A stretch of 64,000 nucleotides of DNA. It comes from Deltaproteobacteria bacterium (GTDB lineage: Bacteria; Desulfobacterota; Desulfobacteria; Desulfobacterales; JAFDMD01). The stretch spans positions 1 to 64,000 of the forward strand of contig JAFDMF010000002.1 in assembly GCA_019306065.1 (NCBI GenBank). The letters run 5' to 3'. Position 1 is the stretch's first letter; each line of letters begins with the position of its first letter. This document shows, piece by piece, positions 8,983 to 17,870 of this stretch. The translations under genes were made by a program, and so were the position numbers. The notes under the pieces are model-generated. The model made no database searches and was not told the DNA's origin. It was given only the letters and a program-made list of their open reading frames with translations.

Positions 8983-10011
8983 ATGAAAAACTTAAAAACA
9001 ATCTTTACATTTTTATTCGGTCTGTTTTTTATAACCGGCTTTTTTGCAGTCGGTTCAACTGCCGCATCGGCAGAAACCTTCACCTTTACATACAGTAATT
9101 TTTTCCCTCCGACTCACATTCAATCCCAACTTGCTGAACAATGGTGCAAAGAGGTTGAAAAAAGAACAAACGGACAGGTTAAAATCCAATACTATCCCGG
9201 ACAAACCCTTACAAAAGCCAACCAATGCTATGACGGAGTAGTAGAAGGGCTTTCGGATATAGGATTTTCGGTTCTTGCATATTCAAAAGGCAGGTTTCCC
9301 GTTTTGGGAACAGTTGATCTTCCGCTCGGCTATACAAGCGGAGTTGCCGCTACCAAAGTTGCAAATGATGTCTATAAAAAATTTCAGCCCAAAGAGTTTG
9401 ACGATACCAAAGTTTTATACTTCCATGCTCACGGCCCCGGGCTTATCCATACCAAAAAAAAGCCGATAAAAAAACTTGAAGACTTAAAAGGCATCAAATT
9501 AAGAGCCACAGGCAACAGCGCGGCGGTTGTTCGAGCGCTTGGCGCAACCCCAGTTGCCACTCCAATGCCAGAAGCATATCAAAGCATACAAAAAGGAACC
9601 GTTGACGGAGGCATGTATCCTTTGGAATCAAATAAAGGATGGAAACTCGGAGAGGTAACCGATTATGCTACCGCCGCATTTGCATCCGCATATACCACCG
9701 TATTTTTTGTAGTTATAAATAAAGATAAATGGAACTCTTTGCCAGATAATGCTAAAAAAATAATAGAAGAAATTAATAACGAATGGGCGCAAAAACATGG
9801 CGAGGCATGGGATGCAAGCGATGTTGAAGGCATAAAATTCTTTTTAAACGAAGGAAATCAAATAATAGGAATAGACAAAAAAGAAGCCGAAAAATGGAGA
9901 AAAGCGGTTCTTCCCATCATAGAGGCTTATCAAAAAGAATTGGATCAAAAACAGCTTAAAGGAAAAGAGATAATTGATTTTACCCAAAAAACATTAAAAA
10001 GCCTGCAATAA
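8983..10011 (+). CDS. dctP: TRAP transporter periplasmic substrate-binding protein (DctP)
   Basis: 342 residues with a signal peptide (cleavage near 'STAASAETF'). It is a DctP-family binding protein that delivers an organic acid, typically a dicarboxylate or related carboxylate, to a DctQM permease. The conserved carboxylate-binding arginine region is 'GIKLRATGNSAAVVRALGA', followed by 'PEAYQSIQKGTVDGG'. 'WCKEVEKRTNGQVKIQYYPG' near the N-terminus is typical. dctQ and dctM follow on the same strand with unusually long gaps (~230 and ~190 bp) filled by repeats. A GGGAGA Shine-Dalgarno precedes the ATG. Confidence 0.95.
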   Translation: MKNLKTIFTFLFGLFFITGFFAVGSTAASAETFTFTYSNFFPPTHIQSQLAEQWCKEVEKRTNGQVKIQYYPGQTLTKANQCYDGVVEGLSDIGFSVLAYSKGRFPVLGTVDLPLGYTSGVAATKVANDVYKKFQPKEFDDTKVLYFHAHGPGLIHTKKKPIKKLEDLKGIKLRATGNSAAVVRALGATPVATPMPEAYQSIQKGTVDGGMYPLESNKGWKLGEVTDYATAAFASAYTTVFFVVINKDKWNSLPDNAKKIIEEINNEWAQKHGEAWDASDVEGIKFFLNEGNQIIGIDKKEAEKWRKAVLPIIEAYQKELDQKQLKGKEIIDFTQKTLKSLQ

Positions 10012-10054
10012 TACTATACACAAATACAGATAATTATAAAAAGGCAAACAAAAT

Positions 10055-10147
10055 AATGAAGGGATTTCTCGCTTCGCTCGAAATGACGAGAAGCAATTTT
10101 TTTTACTTGTCATTTCGACAAGCGAGGCGAGGAGAAATCTCATAATT
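10055..10147. repeat. Dispersed palindromic repeat, family A, full copy
   Basis: The best copy in the window: 'atttctcgcttcgctcgaaa' (left arm), spacer, then 'cttgtcatttcgacaagcga' and 'gaggagaaatctcataat' (right arm). It lies in the dctP-dctQ gap. Confidence 0.8.
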
Positions 10148-10243
10148 ATCCGAACTGTGATTTATTATGATTAAAAATTCTAGCCACAGAAACATTGCAT
10201 GCAACGTCTTCTACTTTCCAATAATTATAATAAAGATAAAACA

Positions 10244-10720
10244 ATGACTAAATTTTGGCAAATTCTTGAATATATACAAGATAAAATGAAAATAATCAGC
10301 GCGGTATGCCTTTTGGCAATGGTATTTCTTACCTGCATAAATGCAACCGGTAGATTTTTCGATCATCCGATCTTCGGAACCGAAGAAATAGTCGGTTTCC
10401 TTGCCGCTTTTGTTGTAGCTATGAGCCTTCCTTACGCTCGCAAAGAGGATGCTCATATAGGAGTGGAGATACTTGTAAGACTTTTTACGGCAAAAACACA
10501 GGCAATCATAAAAGTAATAACAAATATTCTATCCTTTATCCTGTTTATAATCGCGACATGGAGAATAGCTGTTTATGCTTATACAATGCGGCAATCCGGC
10601 GAAGTCTCTATGAATCTTCAGCTTCCGGAATATTATGTTATCTACATACTCTCCTTATGTTTTTTAATATTTTCTCTTTTTATTTTTAAAGACATCCTAA
10701 ACTTTTTTAAAAAAGAATGA
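10244..10720 (+). CDS. dctQ: TRAP transporter small permease (DctQ)
   Basis: 158 residues with four predicted membrane helices, the DctQ size and topology. The family motif region 'GTEEIVGFLAAFVVAMSLPY' is followed by 'AHIGVEI'. DctQ pairs with DctM in the Na+-driven TRAP permease. The start is taken as ATG 10244 (MTKFWQILE); an upstream in-frame ATG at 10199 would add 15 hydrophilic residues and has no Shine-Dalgarno. It lies between dctP and dctM. Confidence 0.92.
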   Translation: MTKFWQILEYIQDKMKIISAVCLLAMVFLTCINATGRFFDHPIFGTEEIVGFLAAFVVAMSLPYARKEDAHIGVEILVRLFTAKTQAIIKVITNILSFILFIIATWRIAVYAYTMRQSGEVSMNLQLPEYYVIYILSLCFLIFSLFIFKDILNFFKKE

Positions 10721-10797
10721 TTATAAAATGGAAACGGGTTAAAAGAGGAGAAATCTCGTAATTAAAATCTAATCACAAAAAAAAATGATGAAACTTC

Positions 10798-10885
10798 GCC
10801 GGATAACAAAATGGTTTGTTCAAGTTCAAGGCGGTTAAAATTTTTATCCAACGCCGAAATCGTGCAAACTACAAAGTTATCCGGC
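10798..10885. repeat. Hairpin repeat, family B, upstream of dctM
   Basis: GCCGGATAAC (10798-10807) pairs with GTTATCCGGC (10876-10885). The interior holds 'ttaaaatttttatccaacg', which recurs near 62490 and inverted near 51790. The dctM ribosome-binding site follows within 20 bp. See also 31011, 49840 and 63377. Confidence 0.6.
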
Positions 10886-10910
10886 AAAATTTAAATAGAG
10901 GAAAAACACA

Positions 10911-12227
10911 ATGGACCCCACATTACTCGGCATAATCGGCATAATTATAATGATTGCCATATTTATGACCAAAATGCCAGTAGCCTACGTTATGGCTTTA
11001 ATAGGCTTTATAGGTTTCAGCCTGTTAATATCTTTTAAAGGCGGATTAAATCTGCTTTCAAGAGAAATATACTCCACATTTTCATCTTACAATCTTACTA
11101 CAATCCCCCTTTTTATACTCATGGGACAATTTGCATTCAACGGCGGCATAAGCCGAAGACTCTACGACACGGCTTATAAATTTCTCGGAGCAATCAGAGG
11201 CGGGCTTGCTATGGCTACGGTATGTTCTTGTACCGCATTTGGCGCAGTATGCGGCTCAAGCCCCGCTACCGCGGCTACAATGGCTACGGTAGGAATGCCC
11301 GAAATGAAACGCTACAATTACACAAACAGACTTGCGGCAGGATCCGTTTCCGCCGGCGGAGGACTCGGAATGATCATGCCGCCCAGCGTAGTATTAATAG
11401 TCTATGGAATACTAACCGAGCAATCAATAGGCGCTTTATTCGTTTCGGGAATACTTCCCGCTCTGCTGCTAACAACCCTTTTTATTATATGCATATACAT
11501 CACCTGTTCGGTATCTCCGAAACAAGGACCAAAAGGAGAAAAATTCACTTTAAAACAAAAACTAATCTCTTTAAAAAATCTGGCAGATACACTTCTGGTT
11601 TTTATTCTGGTTATGGGCGGGCTTTTTAAAGGATTATTTACCCCAACCGAAGCCGCCGGAGTAGGAGCGTTCGGAGTTTTGGCAATATCCGTAATCAAAC
11701 GTCAAATTACATGGAAAGGATTTGTAAAATCATTATATGAAACTATAAGAACATCATGTATGGTATTATTTTTAGTGGCAGGGGCAGTTATATTCGGAAA
11801 ATTTTTGGCGGTTACAAGAATACCTTTTAACATAGCAAGCTGGGTAAGCGGCTTTGATCTTCCCTCTTATATGATAATCGGATTAATAATAATAATATAC
11901 TTTTTAGGCGGCTGTTTTATGGATTCGCTTGCTTTAATAATGCTTACAATTCCGATCTTTTTCCCCATAGTGCAAAATCTGGGTTATGATCCTATCTGGT
12001 TCGGAGTAATTATAGTTTTGGTAACCGAAATGGGAGTAATAACCCCGCCTGTAGGCATAAACGTTTATGTGGTTTACGGCGTATCTCAAAACGTAATAAA
12101 AGGAGGGGTTCCGTTAGAATCTATATTTAAAGGAATCATCCCCTTTTTATTCGCCGTAATTGCGGGTATAATACTGCTTATGATATTTCCGAGCATAGTT
12201 TTATGGCTGCCCAATCTTATATATTGA
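10911..12227 (+). CDS. dctM: TRAP transporter large permease (DctM)
   Basis: 438 residues, about 12 membrane helices, the transport subunit of the TRAP system. Signature stretches: 'GLAMATVCSCTAFGAVCGSS', 'PEMKRYNYTNRLAAGSVSAG', 'LGMIMPPSVVLIVYGILTEQ', 'TPTEAAGVGA' and 'TEMGVITPPVGINVYVV'. ATG 10911 is preceded by 'atagaggaaa'. The stop is TGA. Together with dctP and dctQ this makes a complete carboxylate uptake system. Confidence 0.97.
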   Translation: MDPTLLGIIGIIIMIAIFMTKMPVAYVMALIGFIGFSLLISFKGGLNLLSREIYSTFSSYNLTTIPLFILMGQFAFNGGISRRLYDTAYKFLGAIRGGLAMATVCSCTAFGAVCGSSPATAATMATVGMPEMKRYNYTNRLAAGSVSAGGGLGMIMPPSVVLIVYGILTEQSIGALFVSGILPALLLTTLFIICIYITCSVSPKQGPKGEKFTLKQKLISLKNLADTLLVFILVMGGLFKGLFTPTEAAGVGAFGVLAISVIKRQITWKGFVKSLYETIRTSCMVLFLVAGAVIFGKFLAVTRIPFNIASWVSGFDLPSYMIIGLIIIIYFLGGCFMDSLALIMLTIPIFFPIVQNLGYDPIWFGVIIVLVTEMGVITPPVGINVYVVYGVSQNVIKGGVPLESIFKGIIPFLFAVIAGIILLMIFPSIVLWLPNLIY

Positions 12228-12491
12228 ACCAAACGCAATGCGATAGATTTATCTTTACGCCTCCGCCCCTTTGTTGTTTTTAAACAACTTAATATTGTAG
12301 GGATGTTGCATTGTAACCTATCTATTCCTCAAATTAATTCGATAAAAATAAAGTTTTAATTTATTAATCTTGCATTTAAGCTTTAAATTTGCTTAATAAC
12401 AAGCCACTATTACTATATTTTAGATACAAAAAAAATTATAAAAAGATAGAAAAAACATCTCATAAAATTAAAATTTTTGAAAGGAATTGAA

Positions 12492-12905
12492 ATGGAAAAA
12501 ACATTATCTATCATTAAACCGGACGGGGTTAAAAAAGGTTTGATAGGCGAAGTTATCAAACGTTTTGAAACAAACGGCATAAAAATAGCCGCTATGAAAT
12601 TAATCGAAATGACAAAAGAAAAAGCAAAAGGCTTTTACACGGTTCATAGCAAGCGCCCTTTTTTTGAAAGCCTTACAGATTTTATGTCTTCCGGCCCCTG
12701 TGTCGTAATGATTTTGGAAGGGGAAAATGTTATAGAAAAAAACCGTAAACTTATGGGCGCCACCAATTATAAAGAGGCTGAACAAGGAACCATAAGATAC
12801 GATTTTGCAACCGATATAGAAAAAAATGTAGTGCATGGCTCGGACGCTCCCGATACGGCGGCGTTTGAGATGGGATATTTCTTTGCAGACATTGATCTTT
12901 TATAA
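12492..12905 (+). CDS. ndk: Nucleoside diphosphate kinase
   Basis: 137 residues, the standard Ndk length. It transfers gamma-phosphate from ATP to NDPs through a phosphohistidine. 'TLSIIKPDGVKKGLIGE' is the N-terminal signature and 'NVVHGSDAPDTAAFEMGYFF' carries the catalytic His115 (usual form NxxHGSD). ATG 12492 is chosen because AAAGGA lies 7-12 bp upstream; a longer form from TTG 12477 would swallow that site. The preceding ~260 bp hold no gene. Confidence 0.98.
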   Translation: MEKTLSIIKPDGVKKGLIGEVIKRFETNGIKIAAMKLIEMTKEKAKGFYTVHSKRPFFESLTDFMSSGPCVVMILEGENVIEKNRKLMGATNYKEAEQGTIRYDFATDIEKNVVHGSDAPDTAAFEMGYFFADIDLL

Positions 12906-13002
12906 TAAGTTTAAATCCCATCTTTTTAAAAAAAATTGTAATAACCAAACAAAAGAAGGCTTTTTTCTACAAAACTAATTAAAGATTGGAGATTGCCGAA
13001 TA

Positions 13003-14652
13003 ATGAAGATAGCATTAGCTCAGATTAATCCTATAATAGGAAATTTCGAGTATAATTTTAATAAAATAACGGAGTTTGCAAATAAAGCAAAATCTTTGGG
13101 AGCGGATATTGTAGCGTTTCCGGAACTGGCGGTTTCCGGGTATCCGCCAAAAGATTTTTTGGAAAAGCAAGCTTTTATAAATGAAAATCTTAATACATTA
13201 ACAAGGCTTGTAGAATCTATAAAAGGTATAGGAGTAGTATGCGGTTATGCGGATATAAACCGTATAAAAGGAGAAAAACCTCTTTTTAACGCTGCGGCTT
13301 TATTTGAAAATGGAAAAATTATTCATAAAGCTTATAAACGGCTTTTGCCTTCTTACGACGTGTTTGACGAAACAAGATATTTTGAAGAAGGCAAAACTTC
13401 CGAAGCATTTTTATATAAAGGGGAAAAAATCGGGCTTACTATTTGCGAAGATTTTTGGAATGATAAAAGCGTAATATCAGACAGATATTATAAAAATGAT
13501 CCCGTAGCAGATATTGCAGACAACGGAGCAAAAATTATCATTAATATATCCGCCTCCCCTTTTGAAGCAAAAAAAAATAATTTTAGGGCGTCTTTAATAT
13601 CTTCTACCGCAAGAAATAACGGCATAGATTTTATATATGTAAATCAGGCGGGAGCAAATGACAGCCTTATTTTCGACGGGTTAAGCGCCGTATGCGATTC
13701 GCGCGGCAATTTTTGCGTAATGGCAACAGAATTCAAAGAGGAGCTAATTACTTATGATACTACCCCTTCCCAAATTTATAATCCTTTAACCTTAAATTTT
13801 GCCCACGAAAATGAATCAATTTTAAATGCTCTTATTACCGGCGTAAGAGATTATATTATTAAGTCAGGCTTTTCAAAAGCGGTAATAGGACTAAGCGGAG
13901 GCATAGATTCCGCCTTAACTGCCGCTATTGCGGTTGAAGCTTTAGGCGCACGAAATGTAACCGGAATATTTATGCCTTCTTTATATACAAGCAAAGAAAA
14001 CTACAAAGATACCCGCTCTCTTGCCGAAAATTTAAATATAAAATTGGAAGTAATCCACATAGATAAAATTTATAAAAAATTTTTAAACGGGCTTTTTTTT
14101 GTATCCAATTCGGATAAGCCGGAAATAACCGAACAAAATATTCAGGCAAGAATAAGAGGAACAATTCTTATGGCTTATTCCAATAAAACTGGCGCATTGG
14201 TTTTGACTACAGGAAACAAATCGGAGCTTGCGATAGGATATTGCACCCTTTATGGAGATATGGCGGGCGCTCTTGCGGTAATAGCCGATGTTCCGAAAAC
14301 TACAGTTTACGAGTTAAGCTATATAATTAATAAAGATTACCCCAAAATACCACTTAATATCATACGAAAAGCGCCGAGCGCAGAATTGGCGCCTTTGCAA
14401 AAAGATGAAGATGAACTTCCGCCTTACAAAATTTTAGATGCCGTTTTAAAAGGCTTTATAGAAGAGGATAAAGATATTAACAGCCTTGTTAAACAAGGTT
14501 TTGACAAAAGGCTTATAGAAGATATTATAAAGCGCATATCAAAAAACGAATATAAAAGACATCAAGCGCCTCTGGGTCTTAAAGTTACATCTAAGGCTTT
14601 CGGCTACGGCAGACGGTATCCTATAGCCTGCGATACAGAGTTTAACTTTTAA
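13003..14652 (+). CDS. nadE: Glutamine-dependent NAD+ synthetase
   Basis: 549 residues, two domains. Residues 1-~265 are a nitrilase-type glutaminase with the Glu-Lys-Cys triad visible as Glu41 ('AFPELAVSGYPP'), Lys112 ('KAYKRLLPSYDVFDE') and Cys148 ('GLTICEDFWND'). The C-terminal part is the synthetase, with the PP-loop 'GLSGGIDSALTAA' (298-303) and 'TTGNKSELAIGYCTLYGDMA'. It amidates deamido-NAD, the last step of NAD synthesis. nadD lies at 62.6 kb. The ATG has a GGAGA site upstream. Its end overlaps the convergent fmdE-like gene by 11 bp. Confidence 0.97.
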   Translation: MKIALAQINPIIGNFEYNFNKITEFANKAKSLGADIVAFPELAVSGYPPKDFLEKQAFINENLNTLTRLVESIKGIGVVCGYADINRIKGEKPLFNAAALFENGKIIHKAYKRLLPSYDVFDETRYFEEGKTSEAFLYKGEKIGLTICEDFWNDKSVISDRYYKNDPVADIADNGAKIIINISASPFEAKKNNFRASLISSTARNNGIDFIYVNQAGANDSLIFDGLSAVCDSRGNFCVMATEFKEELITYDTTPSQIYNPLTLNFAHENESILNALITGVRDYIIKSGFSKAVIGLSGGIDSALTAAIAVEALGARNVTGIFMPSLYTSKENYKDTRSLAENLNIKLEVIHIDKIYKKFLNGLFFVSNSDKPEITEQNIQARIRGTILMAYSNKTGALVLTTGNKSELAIGYCTLYGDMAGALAVIADVPKTTVYELSYIINKDYPKIPLNIIRKAPSAELAPLQKDEDELPPYKILDAVLKGFIEEDKDINSLVKQGFDKRLIEDIIKRISKNEYKRHQAPLGLKVTSKAFGYGRRYPIACDTEFNF

Positions 14653-15250
14653 CCGCGCAACCTCTGCATATTTTTTTGTTATTAATACTTTCAAGTTTCG
14701 AACTCATTACCGCTTCTTTGCATTCGTCGCAGATTTCCGAATTTTCGATTCTCGCCTTAGGAGGCGGGTTTTGAGATGTTCTTTTTATTATGAAAAGCTC
14801 TTCGTAAGGTTTTTCCAGTATATCGCAGGTTTTTTGAAAATGAAGCTGTTTGAATCTTTTTGTTTCCTTTTCGTTCGCCTCCCCTTTTCTTATTTTTCCC
14901 GACAGATTAGTATGTTCTCGGTTAGGAGCAAAAGCGTCGGGACGAGCCGAAACTCTAACCCCTTTACCGTAATTTCTGCTTATAAGAGTAAGCGCCATTT
15001 TGCCGTAGTCTTTATAAAAGAAGTTTCCTTTTCCGAATGTGCAGCCTGTTAATACCTGAACCGCATCCGCAGAGCATGCGTCTGTTTCTACTATTGCTAC
15101 AAGCTCTTCATCTTCGGATTTTATCTCTTTTATGGCTTCCATACATGCTTTTGCGGCTTTATAGCCGATTGACAGACCAGGGCATATATGCCCGTGAAAA
15201 TTTACGCATTTTTTAAAATCTTCGGATTCTAATATCTCTTGAGCATTCAT
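14642..15250 (-). CDS. FmdE-family protein with C-terminal zinc finger
   Basis: 202 residues. The N-terminal FmdE domain shows 'FHGHICPGLSIGYKAA' (metal-site His/Cys), 'VETDACSADAVQVLTGCTFG' and 'GKGNFFYKDYGKMA'. The C-terminus carries a small treble-clef-like zinc finger (CDEC...CRGC). FmdE proteins were named for co-expression with molybdenum formylmethanofuran dehydrogenase; in bacteria they are standalone and their activity is not established. It follows the fecB-type, ATPase and trmO genes on the same strand, hinting at a molybdenum or tungsten link. The Shine-Dalgarno is AAGGAGA. The stop overlaps nadE. Confidence 0.88.
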   Translation of the reverse strand: MNAQEILESEDFKKCVNFHGHICPGLSIGYKAAKACMEAIKEIKSEDEELVAIVETDACSADAVQVLTGCTFGKGNFFYKDYGKMALTLISRNYGKGVRVSARPDAFAPNREHTNLSGKIRKGEANEKETKRFKQLHFQKTCDILEKPYEELFIIKRTSQNPPPKARIENSEICDECKEAVMSSKLESINNKKICRGCAVKS

Positions 15251-15284
15251 AATTTTTTATTCTCCTTATTCATATTATTATATT

Positions 15285-15412
15285 TTTATTATGAGATTTC
15301 TCCTCGCTACACTCGTCGAAATGACGCTGTAAAAAAACGCTCATCGAAATTGACAGGTAAAAAAAATTGCTTTCTGTCATTTCGAGCAAAGCGAGAAATC
15401 CCTTAATTATTT
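15285..15412. repeat. Dispersed palindromic repeat, family A, full copy (reverse orientation)
   Basis: 'tattatgagatttctcctcg' and 'cactcgtcgaaatgac' at the left; 'tgtcatttcgagcaaagcga' then 'gaaatccctta' at the right. It lies between fmdE-like and trmO, followed by an inverted 'ataatcatccttttttgtgt' extension shared with other copies. Confidence 0.8.
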
Positions 15413-15473
15413 CTTTTACCTTTTAACCCGTCTCTGTTCTCCGTTTTATAATCATCCTTTTTTGTGTTTAATA

Positions 15474-16016
15474 CTAATTATGGGCGGTTTCTTTTAATTT
15501 TTTATGTATTTTTTGCATCCATTCCGGCGTTTTCGGATTTTTTGCTTGGTGATAGCTTGTAGAATACGGTTTTATATCTACAATGGGACTATTATCAAAG
15601 GCTTCTAATCCTTGAACCTTTAATATATTATCCTTTTTTCCTATAAGTTTTACGGTTGTTATAAGTATAGGATTCGGTCTTGCTTGGCTACAGGTTGCAA
15701 AGATTCCTTTTTCCGGCAGATCTTCTATTCCCATAGGATGAACCTTTTTGATTTCTCTTGCCTTATCCGAAACTTTATCTCCCCAGTATAAAATCATAAC
15801 ATGAGAATGATCCTCTATGCCGTCTAACAGATCGGTTTTATCCGGTTCGATTATTATTTCCGCAATCGTTTCTTTTACTTTTTTTCTTTCCGCTTTTATT
15901 TTTTCTATTTTTTCGGATAAGGATATTTTTGTTTTCTCCGAACGAGCAGGAGGCTCTTTGATTTCGCTTTTTACTATTCCGACCGATTTTAAAATTATTT
16001 CGATATTATTTTTCAT
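15474..16016 (-). CDS. trmO: TrmO-family tRNA t6A37 methyltransferase (TsaA/YaeB-like)
   Basis: 180 residues, a single TsaA/TrmO domain: 'GIEDHSHVMILYWGDK', 'VHPMGIEDLPEKGIFATCSQ', 'ARPNPILITTVKLI' and 'VQGLEAFDNSPIVDIKPY'. E. coli TrmO N-methylates t6A37 in tRNA-Thr with SAM; E. coli's protein is longer, with a C-terminal extension absent here. Short forms are common in archaea and Desulfobacterota, often beside transporter or FmdE genes, so a tRNA role is not certain. ATG 16016 directly abuts the fecB stop, so it is part of the transporter operon. Confidence 0.85.
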   Translation of the reverse strand: MKNNIEIILKSVGIVKSEIKEPPARSEKTKISLSEKIEKIKAERKKVKETIAEIIIEPDKTDLLDGIEDHSHVMILYWGDKVSDKAREIKKVHPMGIEDLPEKGIFATCSQARPNPILITTVKLIGKKDNILKVQGLEAFDNSPIVDIKPYSTSYHQAKNPKTPEWMQKIHKKLKETAHN

Positions 16017-17105
16017 TTATTTCTCTTTAGGTATTTTATATGCTTCGCCTATTTTGCCGTATTTTTTTTTCATATCTTTATATACGGGGCTTCCGGTTAA
16101 AAAGGTATAGATTTCATCCGCTTTTTTTTCGGGATTAATATCGTAAAATTTTTTCGAGTATAAAATTTTTCCGATGGTATAAGCGTTTGCAATTGCCGTG
16201 CCTATATTTGTTACATAAAAATTGAATGGAAAAAGTATATATACTTTTTTATTGGCAAATGCTTTTAATCCTTTGTAGTAATCCGGTTTTTTTATTATAT
16301 CTTGTTCGATTAAAGCTTTTCCGCCTCCGTCTATAAATATAATATCCGGGTTTAATAACAAAAGTTTTTCTTTGTTTATAAATATATGGCTTCCTTTGAC
16401 ATTCGGAATTTTTTCCGCAATATTTTTTGCGTTAATCCATTTAAGCGGAATATAGTTTTTGTCGGAGCTTTCAATTCCTTTCGTTCCTCTGTATCCTATG
16501 CCGCAAGGATAGACGTAAGGTTTTTTATCATCGGTTATATTTAATGTCCTTTTTTGCAGATCTTTGCGAGCGGATTCGATATAATTTATTACTTGGGATG
16601 CTCTTAATCGGACGTTTAAAATTTTTCCTATAAGCGCAATTGATTTGTAAACGGTTTCGTCAAATGTGGCAAACATTCCGTAACTTATTATAACCACCGG
16701 TATATTAAGGCTTTTTTCTATTTCATCCGCTTTGAAAGGAGCAAGATATGAGGCAAATATAATGTCCGGCGCGGCTTTTAATACGGCTTCCATATTCGGT
16801 TTTTTATTAATTGCCGCGGGTCCGCCGGGACCTATGGTCGGCAGTTTTACAAAATTAGGATTTGCAAGCCGATATGGTCTTCCTTCCGGTCTTATCTTTT
16901 CCATCTCTTCTATGCCTACCGCTCTATGTTGAACATTAAGATACGATACTAACCTGAGGGTTCCCGGACCTATGCAGATGATTTTTGCGGGATTGTTCGG
17001 AACCGAAACTTGCCTGCCCGCCATGTCTGTAATCGAAATGTTTTCGGCAACGGCGTTTGAGTAAAAAAAAATTGAAATTACTACGGCTAAAATTACTTTT
17101 TTCAT
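16017..17105 (-). CDS. Periplasmic binding protein of a BtuF/FecB-type ABC importer
   Basis: 362 residues with signal peptide 'MKKVILAVVISIFFYSNAVA'. It is a cluster A-II binding protein: 'ITDMAGRQVSVPNNPAKIIC', 'LVSYLNVQHRAVGIEEMEK', 'LKAAPDIIFASYL' and the C-terminal 'YILFPFNFYVTNIGTAIANA'. The family binds ferric siderophores, haem, cobalamin or, in the HI1470-1472 type, molybdate/tungstate; the sequence alone does not decide. It is 12 bp downstream of the ATPase gene and directly upstream of trmO. Confidence 0.9.
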   Translation of the reverse strand: MKKVILAVVISIFFYSNAVAENISITDMAGRQVSVPNNPAKIICIGPGTLRLVSYLNVQHRAVGIEEMEKIRPEGRPYRLANPNFVKLPTIGPGGPAAINKKPNMEAVLKAAPDIIFASYLAPFKADEIEKSLNIPVVIISYGMFATFDETVYKSIALIGKILNVRLRASQVINYIESARKDLQKRTLNITDDKKPYVYPCGIGYRGTKGIESSDKNYIPLKWINAKNIAEKIPNVKGSHIFINKEKLLLLNPDIIFIDGGGKALIEQDIIKKPDYYKGLKAFANKKVYILFPFNFYVTNIGTAIANAYTIGKILYSKKFYDINPEKKADEIYTFLTGSPVYKDMKKKYGKIGEAYKIPKEK

Positions 17106-17117
17106 TCCGGTATCCTT

Positions 17118-17870
17118 TTATATCGGCGTTACTATGGTATATTCGTTTATTCTGGCAAGCTTAACTTTTATATCGTAAACCTCTTTTATAATCGCAGCTG
17201 TCACCGCCTCTTTGCTTGTAAAGCTATAAACCGTATTGTTTTTTATTGTTAAAAATTTATCCGCAAAGCGAAAGGCAAGGTTTAGATCGTGAATAGCCAT
17301 AACTGCCGCTATTTTTTCTTTTTTTATAATTTTGTAAAGAAGTTTCATAACTTCAATCTGATTTTTTATATCCAAACTGCTTGTAGGTTCGTCTAATATT
17401 AATATTTTCGGTTCTTGAGCCAATGCTCTTGCAATTATGACTTTTTGCATTTCCCCGCCGCTTAATGTATGCAAAAGTCTAAATGCCAGATTATCAAGCT
17501 TCATTGTTTTTAATATTTTTTCCACTATATCAAAATCTTTTTTTCCGACAGACCATTTTATATACGGTTTTCTGCCGAGCAAAACCGCATCGAATACGCT
17601 TTGATGCCGTTTTTCGTATTTTTGAGGGACATAGCCTATTTTTTTTGCAATCAAGGCGCTTCTCATTTTCGATATATTTTTATTTTCAATAGATATGCAT
17701 CCTTTATTAGGACGCAGGATGTTATTGAGGCATTTTAGCAGCGTAGATTTTCCAGCGCCGTTTGTTCCCAATACGCCCACTATCTCTCCTTCTTTTAATT
17801 CAAAGCTTATATTTTTTATTACCGAACGACTGTTGTAAGAAAATGCGATTCCATTTACCGATAAAATCAT
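17118..17870 (-). CDS. ABC transporter ATP-binding protein (FecE/BtuD type)
   Basis: 250 residues with Walker A 'GTNGAGKSTLLKCL', signature 'LSGGEMQKVIIARALAQEPK', Walker B 'ILILDEPTSSLD' and H-loop 'AVMAIHDLNLAF'. It energises the adjacent FecCD-type permease. The start is ATG 17870 (MILSVNGIAFSYN), which overlaps the permease TGA as ATGA; a longer frame upstream merely reads through the permease gene. The overlap predicts translational coupling. Confidence 0.95.
   Translation of the reverse strand: MILSVNGIAFSYNSRSVIKNISFELKEGEIVGVLGTNGAGKSTLLKCLNNILRPNKGCISIENKNISKMRSALIAKKIGYVPQKYEKRHQSVFDAVLLGRKPYIKWSVGKKDFDIVEKILKTMKLDNLAFRLLHTLSGGEMQKVIIARALAQEPKILILDEPTSSLDIKNQIEVMKLLYKIIKKEKIAAVMAIHDLNLAFRFADKFLTIKNNTVYSFTSKEAVTAAIIKEVYDIKVKLARINEYTIVTPI

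Noticed and set aside
12228-12491. A gene in the dctM-ndk gap
   Set aside because: All frames are interrupted by stops and no family pattern was seen; only short weak inverted repeats.
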